Assembly: GCA_027485535.1 (NCBI GenBank)
Contig: JAIXQV010000210.1
Coordinates: 1-9,603, forward strand
DNA length: 9,603 bases
Reading direction: 5' to 3'
Source of the DNA: Oxalobacteraceae bacterium
GTDB lineage: Bacteria; Pseudomonadota; Gammaproteobacteria; Burkholderiales; Burkholderiaceae_D
Shown piece after piece: positions 1 to 5,570 of the stretch. Each line of letters starts with the position of its first letter. Position 1 is the stretch's first letter. Made by a program: the position numbers and the translations under genes. The notes beneath the pieces were generated by a model. It searched no databases. It had not been told where the DNA came from and was given only the letters and a program-made list of their open reading frames with translations.

Positions 1-2552
1 GCAAAGCCCTGCGTGCGCAAGGCACGTGGTTTCAACTGCTTGCGATTGCAGAGCAAAACCGCGATATGCGGAATCGTCGCTTCACCGAGACGGATCACGG
101 TATTGATAATGTGCCGGGGACGTTTGCATATACTTTCAAGCAGTTGCGTGAGCGGGGCGTTAAGGCCGAGCAGGTTCAAAAAGCGCTGGACGAGCTGCGT
201 ATTCGTCCCACCATCACCGCACACCCCACCGAGGCCAAGCGGGTCACGGTGCTGGAGTGTTATCGCCGTATTTATCTCAAGCTGCACGAACTGGAATCCA
301 ACCACTGGACGCCGCGTGAGCGTGAGCAGTTGCAGCAAGCGATGTGTACCGAGATCGAGTTGCTATGGCTGACCGGCGAGCTAAAACTCGAAAAGCCCAC
401 CGTCGAGCAAGAGGTGGCTTGGAGTTTATATTTTTTCCAGGAGAACTTGTACGACGTTGTGCCGCAGGTGATGGCAAAAATCGAAACCGAGTTTCGGCGC
501 CATTTTCCTGAGCATGAACTTGAGACACCGGCACTGATCAGTTTTGGTTCATGGGTCGGTGGTGATCGTGATGGTAATCCCTATGTCACCAGTGAAGTTA
601 CGCGTCGCTCATTATGGGAGACTCGTGAAGCCGTCTTGCGACGTTATATCGATCGCGTTTCTTCACTCATTCGCGTACTGAGTATTTCCGAGCGCTCGCT
701 GAGTATTCCCGATACCTTTGTGCGCTATGTCATCGAGTGTCTGGACAGAATGCCTGCCGCGCGTCATCTGGCAGAGCGTAATCCCGGTGAGGTCTTCCGT
801 CAGTTTCTGGGTTACATCCGGCTCAAGCTGATGACGACGCTGGAAGACTCAGCCAATCGCCAGCTGCCAGACTCTGACTCAGGTTATCGGTCGGCAGATG
901 CGCTGATTCACGATGTTGAGTTCATGTACACCGCGTTGCGTGAAGCGGGCGTAGCGAGTATTGCTGATTCGCTTCTGCTGCCATTGTTGCGCGAGGTGGG
1001 TATCTTCCGTTTTTCTACGGTGCGTCTCGATATTCGCGAGAACACACTCCGTATTAATCAGACGCTTGCTGAACTGTATCGACGCAGCCAAGGTACCGAT
1101 GCGCCTGCATCGGATGCCGAGGAATGGAAGCGCTGGATTCTCAATGAATTGTCGACGCCACGCGGCGTGGCACGCAAAGATTCGGATTTGTCTCCAGAGG
1201 CACGCGAAACTCTCGACACCTTCCGTGTGATTGCTGAGTTGCGTCAAACCATTGATCGCGAGGCATTTGGTGCCTTGATCTTGTCAATGACACACAGCGC
1301 CACCGATGTACTTGGCGTGTATTTATTGGCTAAAGAGGCGGGCCTGTTCACAGATAGCGCTGGTATGGAGGGCTGCACGCTGCCGGTGGTGCCGTTGCTC
1401 GAGACGATTCCCGATCTGCGTCGTGCGCCAACGATTTTGCGCGAACTACTTTCGGTGCCCGTGGTGCAGCGTAGTCTGGCAAGACAACGCAAGGTACAAG
1501 AGGTGATGGTCGGTTATTCCGACTCGAATAAAGACGGTGGCTACTTCGCTGCAAATTGGGAGTTAGCCAAAGCGCAGCGCCAGATGGTGCGTGTCGGTCA
1601 AGAGTTTGGTGTCTCGATCAGTTTTTTCCATGGACGTGGTGGCTCGGTGAGCCGCGGCGGCGTACCAACTAGTCGTGCGATTGAGGCCACGCCTGCTGGC
1701 ACTATTCGTGGCATGTTCCGCCTCACGGATCAGGGGGAAGTGGTATCGCTCAAATATGCCAACCGTGGCACGGCGCTATTCCAAACCGAATTGCTTGGCG
1801 CTTCGGTGCTGAGCCATGTGCTGCTGTCGCAGCAAGCAGCCGAGAAGCTGCCGCTGCACGAGTATGAAGAGGCGATGGAGGCTTTATCTGGCACCTCCTG
1901 GACAGCGTACCGCAAGCTGATGGAGCGTCCGGATATGTTGGCTTACCTTCAGGGCTCGTCGCCGCTGGAGGAGCTGTCGATGCTGAATATCGGCTCGCGT
2001 CCGGCGCGTCGTACGCAAGCACAGACGCTAGCCGACTTGCGTGCAATTCCTTGGGTGTTTGCCTGGACTCAGAACCGGCACATGGTGACCAGTTGGTATG
2101 GCGTAGGTTCGGGCATTCGGGCTTTCCTTGACGTGCGCGGGCAACGTGGGCTTGAGCTCCTGCAGCGTATGTTTAAAGAATATCCCTTGTTCCGAATCGT
2201 GATGGATGAGGTAGAGCGCGCGCTGTGCCAAGTTGATCTCGATATCGCGCGTGAGTATGCGAATCTGGTTCCGGAGCAAAGCACACGCGAAGAAATTTTC
2301 CAACAAATCGTGCATGAGTATCAGTTAACGGCCGATATGCTGAAATCCGTCTCAGGCGAGACGGTACTCGGCGAGCGTTTTCCGCAATTCATGCGGCGCT
2401 TGTCGCGTCGCCTTGAGACACTCAATCACGTGAGTCGCGAGCAGGTGCAACTTCTGCGTCAGCTGCGCGAGGGGCAGGGCGGTAGCGATGTGCGCGAGGC
2501 ATTACTGACCTCGATCAACTGCGCCGCAGCCGGTCTCGGTTGGACAGGATAA
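1..2552 (+). CDS. ppc: Phosphoenolpyruvate carboxylase, 5'-truncated by window edge
   Basis: This cytosolic enzyme carboxylates phosphoenolpyruvate with bicarbonate to oxaloacetate. The reading frame is already open at base 3 (KALRAQGTWFQLLAIAEQNR...), so the real start lies left of the window; the ATG at 66 is internal. About 849 codons are present, against a usual length near 880-930. Visible family motifs are TAHPTEAKR (catalytic His at 222-224), GGDRDGNP (from 558), VMVGYSDSNKDGG (from 1504) and the mobile-loop motif FHGRGGSVSRGG (1626-1661). The C-terminus ends GLGWTG, where E. coli and most relatives end in RNTG or QNTG. The Asn that helps bind inhibitory aspartate in E. coli (Asn881, from memory) is therefore Trp here. 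The next gene, malyl-CoA lyase, starts 17 bases after the stop behind a strong ribosome site, so co-transcription is likely. That pairing suggests the serine-cycle type of PEP carboxylase rather than a purely anaplerotic one; this role is inferred from context. Confidence 0.96.
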   Translation, partial: KALRAQGTWFQLLAIAEQNRDMRNRRFTETDHGIDNVPGTFAYTFKQLRERGVKAEQVQKALDELRIRPTITAHPTEAKRVTVLECYRRIYLKLHELESNHWTPREREQLQQAMCTEIELLWLTGELKLEKPTVEQEVAWSLYFFQENLYDVVPQVMAKIETEFRRHFPEHELETPALISFGSWVGGDRDGNPYVTSEVTRRSLWETREAVLRRYIDRVSSLIRVLSISERSLSIPDTFVRYVIECLDRMPAARHLAERNPGEVFRQFLGYIRLKLMTTLEDSANRQLPDSDSGYRSADALIHDVEFMYTALREAGVASIADSLLLPLLREVGIFRFSTVRLDIRENTLRINQTLAELYRRSQGTDAPASDAEEWKRWILNELSTPRGVARKDSDLSPEARETLDTFRVIAELRQTIDREAFGALILSMTHSATDVLGVYLLAKEAGLFTDSAGMEGCTLPVVPLLETIPDLRRAPTILRELLSVPVVQRSLARQRKVQEVMVGYSDSNKDGGYFAANWELAKAQRQMVRVGQEFGVSISFFHGRGGSVSRGGVPTSRAIEATPAGTIRGMFRLTDQGEVVSLKYANRGTALFQTELLGASVLSHVLLSQQAAEKLPLHEYEEAMEALSGTSWTAYRKLMERPDMLAYLQGSSPLEELSMLNIGSRPARRTQAQTLADLRAIPWVFAWTQNRHMVTSWYGVGSGIRAFLDVRGQRGLELLQRMFKEYPLFRIVMDEVERALCQVDLDIAREYANLVPEQSTREEIFQQIVHEYQLTADMLKSVSGETVLGERFPQFMRRLSRRLETLNHVSREQVQLLRQLREGQGGSDVREALLTSINCAAAGLGWTG

Positions 2553-2558
2553 TTAACC

Positions 2559-2567
2559 AAGGAGGTG
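2559..2567 (+). promoter_or_regulatory. Strong Shine-Dalgarno site setting the mcl start
   Basis: AAGGAGGTG is close to a perfect anti-16S match and sits four bases (after GGAGG) upstream of the ATG at 2570. It decides between that ATG and the in-frame TTG at 2540, which overlaps the end of ppc and has no comparable site. Confidence 0.85.
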
Positions 2568-2569
2568 TC

Positions 2570-3550
2570 ATGAGCTTCACCATTATCGAGCAGGCAACCG
2601 CACGGCTACATCGCTCTGAACTGGCGGTACCTGGTTCTAACCCAGCAATGTTCGAGAAAGCCGCCAACTCAGCAGCAGACATTGTTTTCCTCGACGTTGA
2701 AGATGCGGTTGCACCCGATGACAAAGCGCAGGCCCGCAAGAACATCATTCAAGGCCTGAACGACATCGACTGGGGCCGCAAGACCATGATGGTCCGTATT
2801 AATGGCCTGGATACGCACTATATGTATCGTGACGTGGTCGATATTGTCGAAGCCTGCCCACGCCTCGACATGATCCTGATACCGAAGGTAGGTACTGCGG
2901 CTGACGTATATGCGATCGATATGATGGTGACTCAAATTGAGACCGCGATGGGGCGCACCAAGCGTATCGGCTTTGAAGTGTTGATCGAAACTGCGCTTGG
3001 CATGGCGAATGTTGAAGCAATCGCGCAATCCAGCAAGCGCTTAGAAGCTATGTCATTTGGCGTGGCAGATTACGCTGCATCGACACGTGCGCGTACGACC
3101 GTGATTGGTGGCGTCAATAAAGATTCTGGCGTGCTAACTGATCGTGACGCCGATGGTCATCGTGAGTATTTCTGGACTGATCCTTGGCATGCGGCACAAA
3201 CGCGAATGATGGTGGCGTGCCGTGCTTACGGCCTGCGCCCGATCGATGGTCCGTTTGGTGATTTCAGCGATACGGATGGTTATCTGGCAGCAGCGAATCG
3301 CGCTGCGGTACTGGGCTATGAGGGTAAGTGGGCGATTCACCCATCACAGATCGAGCTGGCGAATCAGGTTTACACACCGTCCGAGGCAGAGGTCACGCGT
3401 GCGCGACGCATCATGCAAGCGATGGACGAGGCAGCTAAAGCCGGCAAGGGCGCTGTCAGTCTGGATGGCCGGATGATCGACATCGCCAGTATCCGTATGG
3501 CCGAGGCACTACTCGCCAAGGCGGATCAGATTGGTGGACAGGCCAATTGA
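2570..3550 (+). CDS. mcl: Malyl-CoA lyase (HpcH/HpaI aldolase family)
   Basis: The enzyme cleaves L-malyl-CoA to acetyl-CoA and glyoxylate. In the serine cycle this regenerates glyoxylate and exports acetyl-CoA. The product is 326 aa, close to the roughly 320 aa of Rhodobacter and Methylobacterium homologues, and is similar along its length to Mcl as I remember it. Landmarks are LDVEDAVAPDDKAQAR (41-56), RINGLDT with Arg76, IPKVGTAADVYA (104-115), Glu140 in LIETALG, Asp167 in SFGVADYAAS, DPWHAAQ, PIDGPFGDFSD, KWAIHPSQ and DIASIRMAEA. Arg76, Glu140 and Asp167 correspond to the CoA-ester and Mg2+ site residues of this family. A beta-methylmalyl-CoA lyase activity (ethylmalonyl-CoA pathway) is also possible, since the same fold does both; citrate lyase beta subunit is less likely. 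The gene lies directly behind ppc, and its TGA overlaps the ATG of a short downstream ORF. Confidence 0.93.
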   Translation: MSFTIIEQATARLHRSELAVPGSNPAMFEKAANSAADIVFLDVEDAVAPDDKAQARKNIIQGLNDIDWGRKTMMVRINGLDTHYMYRDVVDIVEACPRLDMILIPKVGTAADVYAIDMMVTQIETAMGRTKRIGFEVLIETALGMANVEAIAQSSKRLEAMSFGVADYAASTRARTTVIGGVNKDSGVLTDRDADGHREYFWTDPWHAAQTRMMVACRAYGLRPIDGPFGDFSDTDGYLAAANRAAVLGYEGKWAIHPSQIELANQVYTPSEAEVTRARRIMQAMDEAAKAGKGAVSLDGRMIDIASIRMAEALLAKADQIGGQAN

Positions 3551-3726
3551 TGTCTTTGTTAAGTGATGCAGCTGCTCTGACAAAATTTGATAGTCATCAT
3601 CTTTTGGTTCAAGGGCCGCTCTTATCAGCGCCAACACCAGCATGGGCTATTGTTGACAGTGGGTCAGCTAGCGCACTTGCTCATGAGCAGGGGCAAGGTA
3701 AAAACCATCTTCCCGAGCGCAACTGA
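3550..3726 (+). CDS. Small hypothetical ORF overlapping mcl (58 aa)
   Basis: The ATG shares its A with the mcl stop codon (TGATG), an arrangement typical of translational coupling. The frame runs 58 codons (MSLLSDAAALTKF...GKNHLPERN) to TGA, then comes the operon terminator about 40 bases later. There is no convincing Shine-Dalgarno site, no Cys, no transmembrane segment and no motif I recognise. Composition is moderate (Ala, Leu, Ser, His rich). It could be a genuine small protein translated with mcl, the remnant of a longer lost gene, or chance. I do not know a function. Confidence 0.4.
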   Translation: MSLLSDAAALTKFDSHHLLVQGPLLSAPTPAWAIVDSGSASALAHEQGQGKNHLPERN

Positions 3727-3743
3727 TTAATAGGTTTGGTGTC

Positions 3744-3771
3744 CTCAGTTACTGAGTCTTTACATTGTAAA
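3744..3771. repeat. Two short perfect inverted repeats before the terminator
   Basis: CTCAGT-T-ACTGAG (3744-3756) and TTTACA-T-TGTAAA (3759-3771) lie back to back, immediately left of and slightly overlapping the terminator hairpin. Each has one central base. They may help termination or RNA 3'-end stability, or be protein sites; the sequence alone does not say. Confidence 0.45.
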
Positions 3772-3798
3772 AAAGCCCGTCTAATCGACGGGCTTTTT
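3769..3798. terminator. Bidirectional rho-independent terminator
   Basis: The stem GCCCGTC (3775-3781) pairs perfectly with GACGGGC (3787-3793) around a TAATC loop. It is flanked by six A on the left and five T on the right, so the hairpin plus U-tract works in both directions. It closes the ppc-mcl transcript on the plus strand and the peroxiredoxin transcript on the minus strand, whose stop codon is 20 bases to the right. Confidence 0.92.
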
Positions 3799-3818
3799 CT
3801 TTGTTACTGCCAAACCGT

Positions 3819-4457
3819 TTATTTGTTCGGCTGAGGTGTGATCCGCAGATAAGGCTTCGGCGCTCGAAACCCCTTGGGATATTTCTGCTTGATCAGGTCT
3901 GCATCCTGGACGGTAAGGGGGATGATCACATCATCACCATCTTTCCAGTTGCCAGGTGTCGCTACCGTGTAACCGTCGGTCAGCTGCAATGCATCGATGA
4001 CTCGTAATACCTCATCGAAGTTCCTGCCAGTGCTCATCGGGTAGGTGATGGTCAGTCTGATTTTTTTCTTTGGGTCGATGACAAATAAGGACCGAACCGT
4101 CGCGGTCTCCGACTGGTTGGGATGGATCATGTCATACAGTGTGGATACCTTACGGTCGGCATCCGCGATAATGGGGAAGCCAACGACGGTCTGCTGAGTT
4201 TCTTCGATATCCGATATCCAAGTACGGTGCTTGTCAGCAGGATCGACCGATAGGGCGACTGCCTTGACATTTCGTTTGTCAAATTCTGGCTTCAGCTTCG
4301 CGGTGAGGCCTAGCTCGGTGGTGCACACCGGCGTAAAGTCGGCGGGGTGCGAAAACAGGATGACCCATGAATCGCCTGCCCATTCGTGGAATTTGATACG
4401 CCCGATCGATGAATCTTGCTCAAAGTCCGGCGCGATATCACCAAGATGCAATCCCAT
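3819..4457 (-). CDS. 1-Cys peroxiredoxin (Prx6 family)
   Basis: This thiol peroxidase reduces H2O2, alkyl hydroperoxides or peroxynitrite in the cytosol. The product is 212 aa with the AhpC/TSA fold in the N-terminal two thirds. The active-site motif is PADFTPVCTTELG, with peroxidatic Cys45 and the conserved Pro and Thr before it; an Arg follows in ATVRSLFVID. The C-terminal extension (PGNWKDGDDVIIP...YPKGF) is typical of the Prx6/1-Cys group. Cys45 is the only cysteine in the protein, so there is no resolving Cys and an external thiol must recycle it. The ATG at 4457 is chosen because GAAGGAG (4469-4463) lies five bases upstream; the GTG at 4463 would overlap that site. The gene is monocistronic or at the end of a short unit, converges on the ppc-mcl operon and shares its terminator. 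Confidence 0.93.
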   Translation of the reverse strand: MGLHLGDIAPDFEQDSSIGRIKFHEWAGDSWVILFSHPADFTPVCTTELGLTAKLKPEFDKRNVKAVALSVDPADKHRTWISDIEETQQTVVGFPIIADADRKVSTLYDMIHPNQSETATVRSLFVIDPKKKIRLTITYPMSTGRNFDEVLRVIDALQLTDGYTVATPGNWKDGDDVIIPLTVQDADLIKQKYPKGFRAPKPYLRITPQPNK

Positions 4458-4488
4458 TATCACTCCTTCATGTAAAGTTTATCCACAC

Positions 4489-4516
4489 AGGATAAGGTAA
4501 CCGGTCACACACTCAA
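4489..4516 (-). promoter_or_regulatory. Candidate sigma-70 promoter for the peroxiredoxin
   Basis: On the minus strand, TTGAGT (4516-4511) and TATCCT (4494-4489) are separated by 16 bases and end about 31 bases before the start codon. Each matches four or more of six consensus positions. No clear OxyR site was seen. The call rests on spacing and position only. Confidence 0.35.
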
Positions 4517-4549
4517 AAGATAGAATCCTTGTTAGTTCATGACTGGTAG

Positions 4550-4586
4550 CTATGCACCAAGCAGGTTTTTCTTCATTTTGCTTGCC
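4550..4586 (-). pseudogene. Orphan copy of the exported protein's first codons
   Basis: On the minus strand this reads ATG then KKNLLGA and TAG (4576-4550). The real exported-protein gene begins MKKNILAA. A 17-base stretch, GCAAGCAAAATGAAGAA, is identical in both places (4585-4569 and 5114-5098) and spans the bases just before the ATG. Similarity continues weakly for a few codons. The copy lies about 46 bases beyond the stop codon of the full gene, in the same orientation. It looks like a decayed or partial duplicate, not a working gene. Confidence 0.55.
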
Positions 4587-4622
4587 GCTGGCCAGTGATG
4601 CGCCGGCGGTTCATTGAACTGA

Positions 4623-5105
4623 TTACTTGTACGAGCACTTTGCGAACGAGGCGATGAACACACCATCGTTCTGTGCGTATTTCGCGTCATAGCTGCAGGT
4701 GCCGGTCATCCCAGCATACTTTCCGGTCAAACCTCTCACCGTCTGAGCGCCCGCACCGGGTTGGCCGAGCAGACCCTTACGCTTGAAGGTGGTGGCGAAG
4801 GTATCCCCCGCACTATCTTTGGCCACGCAATTGCCATCGACATTCGATTCTTTGTTCACTGTGTTGTTGATGCCCACACAGCTAACGGCAATCACATCCC
4901 CTGCTTTGAACAATTCATGCGTGGACTTATTGATCACCATGACCAATTTGAAGTTCACGACTGAATAGCTGTCTTCACCCATCTTGATCTCAACGCGGTT
5001 GAGCTGACCCGTCGACACACTCTCCGTGTCGCCAGGCGCGGCGAAGACGGAAGGCGTGGCAATCACGGCTGCGACAGCAACTGCTGCAAGAATATTCTTC
5101 TTCAT
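4623..5105 (-). CDS. Small exported protein of unknown function (160 aa)
   Basis: The start MKKNILAAVAVAAVIATPSV is a typical Sec signal peptide, with probable cleavage near VFA-APGD (residues 22-23), leaving a soluble domain of about 138 residues in the periplasm or outside. The mature part is rich in beta-prone segments and ends with GLTGKYAGMTGTCSYD (125-140), a Gly-Lys-Tyr-Ala-Gly pattern seen in small secreted beta-barrel proteins. Four cysteines (76, 93, 137, 157) could form two disulfides. The ATG at 5105 is preferred over the ATG at 5120 because GGGAG precedes it at suitable spacing and it starts the signal peptide cleanly. I do not recognise the family beyond this. The gene diverges from the NosR-like gene across a 455-base region, and a short copy of its own start lies beyond its end. 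Confidence 0.75.
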   Translation of the reverse strand: MKKNILAAVAVAAVIATPSVFAAPGDTESVSTGQLNRVEIKMGEDSYSVVNFKLVMVINKSTHELFKAGDVIAVSCVGINNTVNKESNVDGNCVAKDSAGDTFATTFKRKGLLGQPGAGAQTVRGLTGKYAGMTGTCSYDAKYAQNDGVFIASFAKCSYK

Positions 5106-5138
5106 TTTGCTTGCTCCCATGAGTAGTTGAATAGTGAT

Positions 5139-5164
5139 GGATCGCTGGACACCTTGAGCGATCC
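5139..5164. repeat. 8-bp inverted repeat upstream of the exported-protein gene
   Basis: GGATCGCT (5139-5146) and AGCGATCC (5157-5164) are perfect reverse complements separated by ten bases. The centre is about 46 bases upstream of the minus-strand ATG at 5105. It may be a regulator site or, if transcription starts near 5160 (weak minus-strand elements CTGTCA and TAGATT, with the latter at 5172-5167), a hairpin in the 5' untranslated region. A weaker repeat, CTAGC (5170-5174) and GCTAG (5183-5187), follows it. Confidence 0.5.
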
Positions 5165-5205
5165 AAAATCTAGCCTAATGGTGCTAGCTGACAGGTTCAT
5201 GACAG

Positions 5206-5286
5206 ATGCCTCACCGAATCAAACCGCGGGTAGTTGCGCCAGCCGTTCTCAGCGTACTTTTATCCGCCGCACCCATACCGGTTTAA
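5206..5286 (+). pseudogene. Broken duplicate of the NosR-like 5' end (26 codons)
   Basis: An ATG at 5206 opens a frame reading MPHRIKPRVVAPAVLSVLL and then a few more residues to TAA at 5284. Positions 5218-5270 match 5669-5721, inside the signal peptide of the downstream NosR-like gene, with four mismatches in 53 bases and no gap (offset 451). The encoded core RIKPxVxAPAVLSVLLxAA is the same in both copies. Similarity ends just after the hydrophobic core; there is no FMN-binding domain behind it. At the aligned start position the copy has ATG, while the full gene has ACG (5657). The copy is almost certainly non-functional as a NosR-like protein, though it could still make a short exported peptide. 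Confidence 0.7.
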
Positions 5287-5296
5287 AAGTCATCGA

Positions 5297-5315
5297 TAAG
5301 AAACCGGCTTTCTTA
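5297..5315. repeat. Hairpin-forming inverted repeat
   Basis: TAAGAAA and TTTCTTA pair perfectly around CCGGC. It lies eleven bases after the stop codon of the truncated NosR-like copy. The stem is AT-rich and lacks a U-tract, so it is a poor terminator candidate. Confidence 0.4.
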
Positions 5316-5423
5316 TTTGAAAACTCCCCAGATACGTTTGTGCTCGGTATTGATTTGCGGATTCAGGGCTTCGTGATAAATTTGTTTCCGGTGATCACAG
5401 CCCCGCAGATGGATCGGGCGTGC

Positions 5424-5436
5424 TGCCAAGTTGGCA
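5424..5436. promoter_or_regulatory. Operator-like palindrome TGCCAAGTTGGCA
   Basis: This is a perfect 13-base dyad (TGCCAA-G-TTGGCA). It fits the loose T-N11-A shape used by LysR-type regulators and overlaps the candidate -35 element of the NosR-like gene. A bound protein here would affect initiation. No regulator gene is visible in the window. Confidence 0.4.
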
Positions 5437-5459
5437 AAAGGCCAGCTTTCGCATAAAAA
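5431..5459 (+). promoter_or_regulatory. Candidate sigma-70 promoter of the NosR-like/apbE operon
   Basis: TTGGCA (5431-5436, five of six consensus) and TAAAAA (5454-5459, four of six) are separated by 17 bases. Transcription would start near 5466, giving a leader of about 95 bases before the ATG at 5561. I saw no full FNR box (TTGAT-N4-ATCAA) in this region. Confidence 0.45.
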
Positions 5460-5465
5460 TAAAAA

Positions 5466-5570
5466 GAGATGTCCGCTGGCGATTCGCCACCAAGACGGCG
5501 TCGTAGGCAGGGCAGTTGGGGGGGAGATTGCTTGTGGCTGGTGCCTCAGCGAGGCTGTCTATGACTGCCC
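5466..5570 (+). promoter_or_regulatory. Structured mRNA leader of the NosR-like gene
   Basis: Several pairings line up in this leader: TGGC-GATTC-GCCA (5477-5489), GAC-GGC-GTC (5494-5502), a long-range stem GGGCAGT (5510-5516) with ACTGCCC (5564-5570), and inside it a hairpin GCCTC-AGC-GAGGC (5543-5555). A run of seven or more G sits at 5518-5524. The only Shine-Dalgarno-like bases for the ATG at 5561 (GAGG, 5551-5554) are in the 3' arm of the inner hairpin, and the long stem covers codons 2-4. This would hide the ribosome site. It matches no riboswitch class I know (FMN, cobalamin, TPP and fluoride were considered). Confidence 0.35.

Noticed and set aside
66..68. ATG at 66 as the start of ppc
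   Set aside because: The frame is open and PEP-carboxylase-like upstream to base 3 (QGTWFQLLAIAEQNRDMRNRR, shown here in part), so this Met is internal.
5331..5400. FNR/Dnr box for the NosR-like gene, suggested by TTGAT at 5350-5354 and GTGATCAC near 5391
   Set aside because: The TTGAT half lacks the ATCAA partner at the right spacing, and GTGATCAC is too short to assign.
5127..5456. 109-aa open frame on the plus strand between the divergent genes
   Set aside because: It has no family resemblance or ribosome site, and it reads the duplicated signal-peptide block in a different frame from the NosR-like gene, so its coding is accidental.
3801..5456. Several plus-strand open frames opposite the peroxiredoxin and exported-protein genes
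   Set aside because: They are shadows of clear minus-strand genes and show no recognisable protein.
5466..5570. FMN, cobalamin, TPP or fluoride riboswitch in the NosR-like leader
   Set aside because: The conserved core sequences of these classes are absent; only generic hairpins are present.
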